Positions 55,290 to 63,334 of a DNA stretch of 64,000 nt are shown piece by piece. Each line of letters starts with the position of its first letter. The first letter of the stretch is position 1. The notes under the pieces are model-generated. The model was not told where the DNA came from. It worked only from the letters and a program-made list of their open reading frames with translations, and did no database searches. Origin of the DNA: Noviherbaspirillum sp. L7-7A. GTDB lineage: Bacteria > Pseudomonadota > Gammaproteobacteria > Burkholderiales > Burkholderiaceae_D. A program made the position numbers and the translations under genes. The DNA is taken from the NCBI RefSeq assembly GCF_019052805.1, contig NZ_JAHQRJ010000001.1:1364001-1428000 (forward strand), read 5' to 3'.

Positions 55290-56972
55290 TTAGTTCAGGT
55301 AGTCGCAATACTTCTGCACGCCATAGACCGGATCGCCGAATTCCCCATTGCTGCAGGCAATCGCGCCGGTGGCCGACTTGTACGAGAAGATATTGTTCGC
55401 GCCATAACGGACCTGGTGCGTGCCGCTGAAGCTGCAGGTACCGTTTTCGGTGGCGCAACGGGTCCAGGTCTGGGTGGTCGGCGCCGTTGTCGTGGTGGTG
55501 GTTGTAGTCGGCGCTGTCGTCGTGGTCGTGCTGGTCGTGGTGTCCGCATAGCCGCAGGTCTTCGCCACGCCATAGACAGGATCGCCGAAGACGCCGTTGC
55601 TGCAGCTGATCGAACCGGTTGCCGACTTGTAGGCGTAGGTGCCGTTGGCGCCATAGCGTACCTGGCGGGTGCCGCTGAACGAGCAGGTGCCATTCTCGAC
55701 GGCGCAGGCGATCCAGTTGGTCACGGCCGACGTAGTCGACGGCGAGGTCGTGGTGGTTGTAGTGGTCGGCGCGGTGGTAGTCGGCGTTGTGGTGGTTGCA
55801 GCGGCTTCATAGGCGCCGATGTCGATGACGCCATTGACCGGGCGGGTCTCGCTGCCGGCGACATGCTTGTATTGCAGCGTTGGCGTGAGCGACAGGCCGG
55901 AAGCGCTGGTGCCCGGCGCGGAACCGGCGTTGATCGCCGGCGAACCGCTGGCCGGACGCAGGTCGTAGCCGGCGCGATCGACGAAGGCGGCCGACAGCGT
56001 GCGCAGGTTGGTACGGTCCACGGTGTTGGACTGGGTGCTGGCGGTACCGGTGCCGACAAACAGGTTGTTCTGCATCAGCACCGGGGTGGTGACGCCGCTG
56101 CCGACCATGATGAAGGTGCCGCGCGAGCTGTCTTCATTGAGGAAGGTATTGTTGATGACATACAGTTCCTGGCCGACATTGCTTGCGCCTTCTTCGCCAA
56201 AGGCCAGCAGCGACGGATTGTTGTTCCACGAAGGCTGCTGGATCACGTTGCCGATCACATACGCATTGCCTGCGTTGGGCAGGTCGATCTCGTAGCTGGG
56301 CTGGTTGACCGAGCTTGAGAAGCGGCTGTAGACGATGGTGTTGGTATTGGCGCGGGACTTGAGGTTATGGCCAACCTTGGCATCGTGGGAATAGCTGTTG
56401 CGAAACACCAGGCTGTTCACATGCCCGACATACAGGTTGTGGGAGTAGCCGTCGCCGTAACCGTTGCTGGCGAACTCGGTGTTCTCGATGACGATGTTGG
56501 AAACGCCATCGTTATTGGTCAGGATGCCATTCTCGTTATCGTGCAGGTAGCTGCCGCGCACGGTGAGGTCGCGTCCATCGAGGCGCAGCGCCGCGCCGTT
56601 GCGGTCGGCCACGGTGGCGCCGTACATTTCAACGTTTTCGATCACGGTGCCAGTGCCCTGCACCACCCAGATGCCCTTGCCCATGGAATTGGCGCCGTTG
56701 GCATTGATCTTCGGACGGCCATTGACGCCACGGATGGTCAGCCAGCTCCGACCAATGCCGCATACGTCGCCGTTATAGCTGCCGGCGGCATCGATTTCCA
56801 CGGTGTCGCCATCAGCAGCCGCGGCAAACGCACGGCATGGAGTGGCAAAGGTTTTGCCGGGACCGACCTGCAGCGTTGCGGCAGAGGCTGAGGCGGACAG
56901 GAACAGGGTCAGAACAGCCGCAGCGGACAGCGCGGAGCGTCGGCAAGGCAGCGAAAAAAGAGAGGAGGACAT
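55290..56972 (-). CDS. Secreted right-handed beta-helix protein with two C-terminal modules
   Basis: A 560-residue exported protein with a signal peptide ending near SASASA. The N-terminal part (about 35-390) is a pectate-lyase-like parallel beta helix with Asn ladders (NGILTNNDGVSNIVIENTEF) and ends in VIDIGAYEA, the choice-of-anchor-Q type end. Two Thr-rich linkers (about 392-419, 478-502) flank two 58-residue modules with the shared pattern ENGTCSFSGT-QVRYGAN and FGDPVYGV, each with four Cys. Such modules occur on secreted polysaccharide enzymes, so carbohydrate binding is likely. ATG 56972 is chosen because it gives the signal peptide. Confidence 0.85.
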   Translation of the reverse strand: MSSSLFSLPCRRSALSAAAVLTLFLSASASAATLQVGPGKTFATPCRAFAAAADGDTVEIDAAGSYNGDVCGIGRSWLTIRGVNGRPKINANGANSMGKGIWVVQGTGTVIENVEMYGATVADRNGAALRLDGRDLTVRGSYLHDNENGILTNNDGVSNIVIENTEFASNGYGDGYSHNLYVGHVNSLVFRNSYSHDAKVGHNLKSRANTNTIVYSRFSSSVNQPSYEIDLPNAGNAYVIGNVIQQPSWNNNPSLLAFGEEGASNVGQELYVINNTFLNEDSSRGTFIMVGSGVTTPVLMQNNLFVGTGTASTQSNTVDRTNLRTLSAAFVDRAGYDLRPASGSPAINAGSAPGTSASGLSLTPTLQYKHVAGSETRPVNGVIDIGAYEAAATTTTPTTTAPTTTTTTTSPSTTSAVTNWIACAVENGTCSFSGTRQVRYGANGTYAYKSATGSISCSNGVFGDPVYGVAKTCGYADTTTSTTTTTAPTTTTTTTTAPTTQTWTRCATENGTCSFSGTHQVRYGANNIFSYKSATGAIACSNGEFGDPVYGVQKYCDYLN

Positions 56973-57314
56973 GAATGTCTTTCTGAACGTTAACAAAAAT
57001 TTCCCTAAATCAATACGTTGATATTGACATGAGGAAACGCCGGAAAGTTCATTCCTGTTAGAAATTATTTCCTATCTGTAGCAAAAATTACGCGCAAAAT
57101 TTACCGAAAAACTATTTTATTTGCCAAATTACATGGAAATTTGGAAATAAATAAGCAAAAAGGCATGCGTTTGCATGCCTTTCGTGAAATTAAAAAGTGT
57201 CTGAGAAAATCAGTCCCCCGGTCTTTGGCTAGACGCCCTGCCGCAGGCAGTACGCGCAGTACGGCAAGCCGGCGCAACGACGCCGGAGAAAACTTGCCAG
57301 ACACTCAAGGCCGC
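56973..57314. other. AT-rich intergenic region (342 bases)
   Basis: No gene seen. The left half (56973-57150) is clearly AT-rich compared with its surroundings and should hold the promoter of the beta-helix gene. A terminator for the MscS gene lies at 57155-57182. A direct TGTCTG/CAGACA pair (57199-57205 and 57297-57303) brackets the segment before the MscS stop. Confidence 0.5.
57155..57182 (-). terminator. Terminator downstream of the MscS-family gene
   Basis: Stem AAGGCATGC with GCATGCCTT around GTTT, followed on minus by TTTTTGCTTATTT. It is about 130 bases after the stop. Confidence 0.75.
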
Positions 57315-59945
57315 TCAGGCCTTTGGCGGGATTGGGCCCGGGTTCGCAGGACGGATCAAGCCATCCTCCCGAGCGGCCGGCGCGGCCGCCTCCTGCTCGG
57401 CCAGCGAGCCCGGCGGCAGGTCGGCAACCACGGGGGCGGCTGGTGCATCCGCCGGCTTTTCCGGCACGGCGCCAACGATTTCATTGTGGCGCAGCGCCTC
57501 ATTGATTTCGGCCGTCATGTCGCTCTTGACCTCCATCCAGGCGTCCAGCGCATCGGTCCAGACCCGCAGCTCGAACTCAAGCTGGTCGATGCCGCGCCGA
57601 ACGAACAGCACCTCCGGCGGCGGCGTCTGCAGTACGCTCTTGTGGCGACGCGCCACGCCCAGCACCAGCTCCCGGGCCCGGCTGACGTCGGCATCCAGCT
57701 TCAGCAACACCGACACCGAAATCTGCCGGCGGCCGCTCGATAGCGTCCAGTTGATGACCTTGTCGGAAATGAGCTTGCCGTTCGGGATGATGACTTCCGC
57801 GCCGGAAGTGCTCAGCACCACGCTGGCCCGTATGCCGATGCGCTGCACGCGTCCGGTCTGGCCGTCGATCTCGATGGTGTCGCCGACCTTGATCGGCCGC
57901 TCGAACAGCACGATCAGTCCGGAAATGAAATTGTTGACGATATTCTGCAGGCCGAAACCGATACCCACGCTGAATGCACCGGCCAGGATGGTGAACTTGG
58001 TCATGTCCACGCCCATCGCCCCCAGCGCGATCACGAAGCCTGACAGCAGCACCAGGTAATGCACCACGCGGTTGATGGCATACGGCAGGCCGCGCTCCAG
58101 GTACAGGTTGGGAAACACTTCCTCTTCCAGGATGAAGCGGGCCAGGCGGGAAAGCAGAAACGTGCCCCATATCGTCAGGATGAAGACCACGACGCTGCCG
58201 ACCGAGGTTTCCAGGGAGCCCAGCGGCAGCTTGGCATTCCACAAGGCTTCGAGATGGTTCAGCAGCGGCGGTAGCAAGCCCAGCGCGCGCAGCGTCAGGC
58301 CGAGCCAGACGATGAAGGCCAGCCATTTCAGGAAGCGGTTGAAGCGGCTGGTCAGGAGCGGCGTGTGACGCTGCACCATGCCGAGATAGGACAGCGGCGG
58401 CACGCACAGCAAGGCATGCAGCAGGCCTTCGCCGACGCGCGTCAGCGCATGCGCGACCACGGCGCTGAAGGCGCTGAAGAAGGCGGTGGTGGTGAGCAGG
58501 TCGGCCAGGCGCACGTAACCCGCCAGATTGGCGGCCAGCGCCACCGAAAACACCAGCAGGCCGGGCCAGGCCCCCAGCCGCACCGCGCGCCATGCCGCTG
58601 TCGCGGTCCAGGGCGGTCCATCCGGCTTGCGGCGGGAGCGGCGCAGGGTCAGCACCAGCGCCAGCAGGAAGAAAATGATCTCGGCCAGCATCGCCCAGCG
58701 CCAGATCACCGGCAGGGGCGTCAGCACGCCGCGCAGCTTGTCGAGCACATAGAAGCCAACCACCACATACAGCACCGGATAAAGATGACGTTCGATCACC
58801 CGGCGCGAAAAGACCAGCGTCGGCAAGGCGCTGAACACGCCGCCGGCGATCCAGAACAGCCGCGGCGCGCGCGGGTAGAACCAGGCTGCCAGCAACAGGC
58901 TCAACAGCACCGCGCTGACGATGGGCATATCGAAAATCTTGCCGGTCCGCTTGAGGTTGCGATCGGTCTGGCTCAGCACCTGGACCTTGCTGCGGATCAG
59001 GTACAGCAGGCCGGCCAGCGCCACGAATGCCAGCGCATGAATGCCGAAGTTGCGCAGGTTGTTGCGCATGTAGGTGGCCAGGGCGAGGGTTTCACCCATG
59101 CCGCTGACACCGACATCCGGCAACTCGCGCGCATGCACATCGAGCGGATTGCTGAGCCAGATCGGCGGGCTGTCGGCATAGAACAGCCGCGCCGCCGCCT
59201 GCTCGCTGGCCTCGGCCAGCGCCTGGGTCGCCTGCGCCGCCCGGGAGCCGACTTCCGCGGACTGGCTTTGCAGGGCCAGCACGCGCGAACGCCGCTCCAG
59301 CACGGTTTTCCTGGTTCTGGCCACTTCCGCGGCGATTTCACGCACCCGCGCCATCACCGGCGCCGGCGCGGCGCCGGTGATGGCTGCCTCGCGGGTCGCG
59401 CTCCAGGTGGCGTCGAGCTTGTCGAGTTCGGCCAGATCGCGGTCGAGCTGGGATGCGGCGCGGGTCAGATCACGGGTGATCGCCGAGGAGCGATTTTCCA
59501 GATAGCGCCATTCGGCTTCCAGGCTGCGTATCGTTTCAAGCGGGGTATTGCGGGTCAGCAGACGCCGCATTTCCAGCGTGCGCACAGCCATGTCGCGTGC
59601 CAGAACGGGCAGTTCCTCGCTCGCGCTGTCGAGCTCATCCTGGGTACGGCTGCGGGCCTCGAAGCGCCGCACCAGCGCGCTCGCGGTTTCGGCTTCGACC
59701 GCCACGTCGGCCAGGGCGATCGGCGCCGGAGCTGGCGGCGCAGCGGGCGCGGCAGCTGGGGCGGCCGCTGCTGCCGGAGCGGCCGCCGGCGCGGCCTTGG
59801 CGCCTTGCGCGACGGCCGGGCGCATGCCCAGGGTCAGCAGGAAGGCCAGCAGCAGGGCCGCCAGCAATCCGGAAACCAATGGTGCACAGCAATAGCGTGA
59901 CAGGAGGTGACGGAAAGGAAAGAAAGAAAACGGTTTTGGGGTCAT
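57315..59945 (-). CDS. MscS-family mechanosensitive channel, large (MscK/YbiO-like)
   Basis: An 876-residue membrane protein. The signal-like first helix is followed by an Ala/Pro-rich linker (about 48-78), a periplasmic coiled-coil region (about 90-250, Arg/Glu-rich) and about 11 helices. The pore-lining TM3 and vestibule are at about 680-760: FTILAGAFSVGIGFGLQNIV, NNFISGLIVLFERPIKVGDT and GRVQRIGIRASVV match MscS. It should open under membrane tension and release solutes on osmotic downshock. The ATG at 59945 follows a TTG in frame; its ribosome binding site is weak. Confidence 0.9.
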   Translation of the reverse strand: MTPKPFSFFPFRHLLSRYCCAPLVSGLLAALLLAFLLTLGMRPAVAQGAKAAPAAAPAAAAAPAAAPAAPPAPAPIALADVAVEAETASALVRRFEARSRTQDELDSASEELPVLARDMAVRTLEMRRLLTRNTPLETIRSLEAEWRYLENRSSAITRDLTRAASQLDRDLAELDKLDATWSATREAAITGAAPAPVMARVREIAAEVARTRKTVLERRSRVLALQSQSAEVGSRAAQATQALAEASEQAAARLFYADSPPIWLSNPLDVHARELPDVGVSGMGETLALATYMRNNLRNFGIHALAFVALAGLLYLIRSKVQVLSQTDRNLKRTGKIFDMPIVSAVLLSLLLAAWFYPRAPRLFWIAGGVFSALPTLVFSRRVIERHLYPVLYVVVGFYVLDKLRGVLTPLPVIWRWAMLAEIIFFLLALVLTLRRSRRKPDGPPWTATAAWRAVRLGAWPGLLVFSVALAANLAGYVRLADLLTTTAFFSAFSAVVAHALTRVGEGLLHALLCVPPLSYLGMVQRHTPLLTSRFNRFLKWLAFIVWLGLTLRALGLLPPLLNHLEALWNAKLPLGSLETSVGSVVVFILTIWGTFLLSRLARFILEEEVFPNLYLERGLPYAINRVVHYLVLLSGFVIALGAMGVDMTKFTILAGAFSVGIGFGLQNIVNNFISGLIVLFERPIKVGDTIEIDGQTGRVQRIGIRASVVLSTSGAEVIIPNGKLISDKVINWTLSSGRRQISVSVLLKLDADVSRARELVLGVARRHKSVLQTPPPEVLFVRRGIDQLEFELRVWTDALDAWMEVKSDMTAEINEALRHNEIVGAVPEKPADAPAAPVVADLPPGSLAEQEAAAPAAREDGLIRPANPGPIPPKA

Positions 59946-60103
59946 CAAGGAAATTGCCTGACGTTATCAAGCCGGCATTGTAGCCACAGGTAACGATCAG
60001 GGGCTGCGAACGAATCAAGTATCGGCCACCTGCCTTCTCGGCAGGCCAGCGCTGTGGCTAACGCAATAACTCTTTGGCCTATAAAAATCTAAAAAAGCAA
60101 CAT

Positions 60104-60133
60104 TTGTTAGGAAAATTATTAAAAGGGTTAAAA
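60104..60133 (+). promoter_or_regulatory. Candidate promoter of the LpxO-like gene
   Basis: TTGTTA (60104-60109), an 18-base spacer and TTAAAA (60128-60133), in an AT-rich stretch 72 bases before the ATG at 60206. Confidence 0.4.
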
Positions 60134-60205
60134 TCGCGCGTTCGGGTGCTCTGCCTCCACGGGCAAGTCCCTCCCTCTTACATCCTTGCCTATCCTGTTG
60201 CCGCC

Positions 60206-61105
60206 ATGAAGTGGACCATCGTCGCCATCTATCTGCTGTCCATCCTGCACATCCATTTCCGTGGCAGGGTCAGGCTTCCTTTTTTCCGCCAGATCTTCGA
60301 TCACTCGTCGTTCGTCTCTCCGCTCAATACCTTCATGCACATGTTTTCCGGCGTGCCGTCGACGCCGTATCTGCCGACCAATCAGTTCCCCGACCTGAAG
60401 CCGCTCCAGGAAAACTGGGAGATGATTCGTGGCGAAGCGCTGAACCTGATCGCCATGCAAAAGATCCGGGCAGCGGAAAAGAATGACGACGCCGGCTTCA
60501 ATTCCTTCTTCAAGACGGGCTGGAAGCGTTTCTATCTGAAGTGGTACGACGCCAGCCACCCATCTGCCGAAGCCCTGTGCCCGAAGACGGTAGCCCTGCT
60601 GCGCCAGATACCCTCGGTCAAGGCCGCAATGTTTGCCGAACTGCCGCCAGGCGCCAAGCTCAACAGCCACCGCGACCCCTTCGCCGGCTCCCTGCGTTAT
60701 CACCTGGGCCTGGTGACGCCGAATACCGACCGCTGTTTCATCGATGTCGATGGCCAGCGCTATAGCTGGCGCGACGGCGAGGCAGTGATCTTCGACGAAA
60801 CCTTTCTGCACTGGGCCAAGAATTCCAGCGACGTCAACCGCATCATCCTCTTCTGCGATATCGAGCGGCCGATGCGCTACCGCTGGGCACAGAAAATCAA
60901 CAAATGGCTGGGGCGCACGATCATGACCGCTGCCAGTTCGCCCAATGAAACAGGCGACCAGACCGGCGGCATCAACAAGGTGTTCCGCGTCTTCTGGCAT
61001 GCAGGCCGCTACCGCCGCCGCTTCAAGGCCTGGAACCGCACCGTGTATTACATCGTGCGGGCGCTGCTGATTATCCTGATTGCAGCCTGGGTCATCCTCG
61101 GCTAG
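60206..61105 (+). CDS. Aspartyl/asparaginyl beta-hydroxylase-fold protein, LpxO-like
   Basis: A 299-residue protein with a membrane helix at each end (residues 2-18 IVAIYLLSILHIHF; 275-295 IVRALLIILIAAWVIL). The catalytic cupin domain has the Fe(II) ligands H-x-D in NSHRDPFAG, then RYHLGLVTPN, and the distal His in DETFLHWAKN. LpxO uses 2-oxoglutarate and O2 to hydroxylate the secondary acyl chain of lipid A; length and layout fit. ATG 60206 was chosen because the upstream frame has no similarity and no better ribosome binding site. Confidence 0.85.
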   Translation: MKWTIVAIYLLSILHIHFRGRVRLPFFRQIFDHSSFVSPLNTFMHMFSGVPSTPYLPTNQFPDLKPLQENWEMIRGEALNLIAMQKIRAAEKNDDAGFNSFFKTGWKRFYLKWYDASHPSAEALCPKTVALLRQIPSVKAAMFAELPPGAKLNSHRDPFAGSLRYHLGLVTPNTDRCFIDVDGQRYSWRDGEAVIFDETFLHWAKNSSDVNRIILFCDIERPMRYRWAQKINKWLGRTIMTAASSPNETGDQTGGINKVFRVFWHAGRYRRRFKAWNRTVYYIVRALLIILIAAWVILG

Positions 61106-61663
61106 ACGGGCGCACTTCCGCGGTACATCTCGCCGTATCAAGGCGCAGCATGCACGTGCTGCGCCATTGCTGACCTTCTTTTCTTGCGCAAACCCGCCTT
61201 CCGGGGCTGCGCGCTTTCCCCCACCCTATTGCGCTCCCCGCCGGACAAGCAAGTTGTCACCATGTGGCTCCAGCAAATGGACCAGCGCTCACGCTTTGCA
61301 TACTGGAATTTTCGAAACTGAAACCACGAATATCTAGTCACTCAAGAAATTGTTAAAGGATTCACGACTCCACTAGGCTTTATGTGTAAATTTTTTCGAC
61401 AATTTCCTTTTTACATATGGCTGTGACGAAGAAACAATTGAGTGCAGGCGACTATTTCAGGTGATTGGCAGCTGATAAACCCCCTTTCCATTGAAATTCA
61501 ATGCCTTACTGAAACAATGCCGGTTTACTTTACATTCTCCGTCGGGAAATTCGACAGTGATTTGTAAACGATTGTTTTTTCAGGAAGTTCACGTTTGGCC
61601 CCTATCTTGCTTGTTACGCGGGAAGACGACAAGTCGCCCATGTAACAATTGATCGGAGAAAAC
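61106..61663. other. Long regulatory intergenic region (558 bases)
   Basis: No gene seen. The right part (about 61310-61663) is AT-rich and should be the control region of the PEP-CTERM gene. It holds a sigma-54 promoter (listed) and TTTACA/TGTAAA half-sites at 61385-61415 (TGTAAA...TTTACA) and 61529-61568 (TTTACA...TGTAAA), both with GTCGAA/TTCGAC-type sequence between. They could be upstream sites for a sigma-54 activator. Confidence 0.45.
61595..61612 (+). promoter_or_regulatory. Sigma-54 (RpoN) promoter of the PEP-CTERM gene
   Basis: TTGGCCCC-TATC-TTGCTT has the -24 GG and -12 GC at the exact RpoN spacing and matches TTGGCACG-N4-TTGCT at all but two positions. The predicted start site near 61621 leaves a 40-base leader before the ATG at 61664. 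Confidence 0.75.
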
Positions 61664-62485
61664 ATGAAACAAGCAACAAAAAGCATCCTGCTGGCAAGCG
61701 CACTGGCACTGAGCGCCGGCCTGGCTTCGGCACAGTCCTTCCCTGATTTTCAGGTCACCGAAAGCGCGGTTGCAGGTGCATTGGCCAACACCATCACGGC
61801 AGACAAGATCACCGGCAACTACGATGAAGTCATCACTTTCTCGGGTAACGCCTTCCAGGTCTCCCTGTTGTGGAATGCCGGCCAGTTCGTTGGCAACAAT
61901 GGCGGCACGCCGGTGGCCTCCCAACTCGGTGCCGTAAGCCCCAACCAGTACGGCATGTATGCATTGTTCCAGGGTAACGGTACTGTCCAGCCCAGCACCG
62001 GCACCGGATCGACCTTCAATTTCGCACCTGGCGGCTCGCTGCGCATCTTCATCGATCCGAATTCGGACAGCCGCTTTGGCGCGCCAGGCACCGGCACCAG
62101 CGCCTTTGGCGTGACCAACGGCGGCGACGACTACCTGATCGCCACCGGCACGCCGACGTCCGGGCAGGGCACGCTGGATCCGACGCTGTCGACCTGCGGC
62201 GCCAGCAATGGCATCAACTGCGGCAGCTTCGGCGCATCGTCCTCGCTGAACCTGACTACGGCCGGCAGCCAGTACTTCACCAGCCCTAACCCCTTCTATA
62301 ACATCTCGTTCCAGTCGGGCCAGTTGAACAATTTCTCGGCTACCGGCACGCAGCGCATCAACGGCTCGCTGGATGTGATCTTCGGCGGCGGCGGCAGCCA
62401 GGTTCCGGAACCGGCTACGGTTGCACTGCTCGGCCTGGGCTTCCTGGGCTTCGGTCTGGCGCGTCGCAAGGCCCGCAAGGCCTGA
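61664..62485 (+). CDS. pepA: PEP-CTERM surface protein, PepA-like (flocculation-associated)
   Basis: A 273-residue exported protein. The signal peptide is MKQATKSILLASALALSAGL plus ASA. The mature part has KITGNYDEVITFSGNAFQVS and LLWNAGQFVGNN, which I associate with the PepA group of flocculation proteins. It ends in VPEPATVALLGLGFLGFGLA and RRKARKA, the PEP-CTERM sorting signal of PEP motif, helix and basic tail, removed by exosortase. The exosortase is not in this window. The start has CGGAGAAAAC. It is the only gene here with an RpoN promoter. Confidence 0.85.
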   Translation: MKQATKSILLASALALSAGLASAQSFPDFQVTESAVAGALANTITADKITGNYDEVITFSGNAFQVSLLWNAGQFVGNNGGTPVASQLGAVSPNQYGMYALFQGNGTVQPSTGTGSTFNFAPGGSLRIFIDPNSDSRFGAPGTGTSAFGVTNGGDDYLIATGTPTSGQGTLDPTLSTCGASNGINCGSFGASSSLNLTTAGSQYFTSPNPFYNISFQSGQLNNFSATGTQRINGSLDVIFGGGGSQVPEPATVALLGLGFLGFGLARRKARKA

Positions 62486-62512
62486 TTCCCGCTTTCCCGC
62501 CGGGCTGGAAGA

Positions 62513-62542
62513 AAAATGCCTGCTTGAAAAGCAGGCATTTTT
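62513..62542. terminator. Terminator between pepA and the SDR gene
   Basis: Stem AAAATGCCTGC with GCAGGCATTTT and loop TTGAAAA, T6 on plus and A5 before it. Works for both convergent genes. Confidence 0.9.
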
Positions 62543-62579
62543 TATAGTGGCAGCGTCGACAGACTTCAGAAGTTCAAGG

Positions 62580-63296
62580 TCAGACGTCGCGCAGGTCGGC
62601 CACTGGCTGCTTGCCGAAATCGTCACTCAGCAGGAAGCGCAGCAGCTTGCGGGCGCAATCGGCTGGCGAGTCCAGCTGGCCTTCCCGCTTCAATGCCTCG
62701 AAACGCTCGCGCAATGGGAAACTGGCGAGGTCGCTGGCCCTGATCTGCGCCTGCATGTCGGTATCGATCACGCCGGGAGCCAGGCTGCAGATACGCAGCC
62801 CCGGTGCCACGTCCAGTGCAGCCGCGCGGGCGTGGTTGTCCAGAGCGGCCTTTCCAGCGCAATAGACTGCCCAGCCCGGATAGCCATTGCGTCCTGCGCC
62901 GCTCGACACATGCAGCACCCGACGTTCCGCGGCCGGCAATGCAGCCACTGCGGCGGCCAGCATCAGCGGCGCAGCGACATTGAGCGAAATGGCACGCGCC
63001 ACCTCGTCAGGAGCCTGCGCTGCGATCGGCCCGACCGGCTGCAACATGCCGGCATTGTTGATCAGCAAAACCGTCCCGGCACCTGCCGCGAAGCTTGCGA
63101 GCCGGTCGCCGGCCAGCCACGCGGCCAGGGCCGCCGTGTCGGACAGATCCAGTTCCACCTGGTCAAGACCCTGGGCTGCCGGTCCCTTGTTGCGGGACAG
63201 TGCCAGAGTGGAGATGCCTTGCGCCGCCAGTTCTGCCGCAATCGCCGCCCCGAGGCCACGGCTGTGCCCGGTCAAAACAGCCTTTACCTTATCCAT
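62580..63296 (-). CDS. Short-chain dehydrogenase/reductase
   Basis: A 238-residue SDR. The NAD(P) site is TGHSRGLGAAIAAELAAQG, with INNAGML, the catalytic Ser in LHVSSGAGRNG and YCAGK with Tyr-x-x-x-Lys. TGHSRGLG rather than TGGxxGIG is seen in benzil-reductase-like SDRs. The Arg in LSRNKG suggests NADP. Substrate unknown. Located 38 bases downstream of the MYG1-like gene on the same strand. Confidence 0.9.
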   Translation of the reverse strand: MDKVKAVLTGHSRGLGAAIAAELAAQGISTLALSRNKGPAAQGLDQVELDLSDTAALAAWLAGDRLASFAAGAGTVLLINNAGMLQPVGPIAAQAPDEVARAISLNVAAPLMLAAAVAALPAAERRVLHVSSGAGRNGYPGWAVYCAGKAALDNHARAAALDVAPGLRICSLAPGVIDTDMQAQIRASDLASFPLRERFEALKREGQLDSPADCARKLLRFLLSDDFGKQPVADLRDV

Positions 63297-63334
63297 CAGC
63301 TTCCTTTCCGCTTGTCGGCGATGAAGATCAAGCG

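Noticed and set aside
57190-57310. A TGTCTG...CAGACA bracketed segment as a mobile-element remnant
   Set aside because: No terminal inverted repeats of useful length, no target duplication and no transposase; too weak to call.
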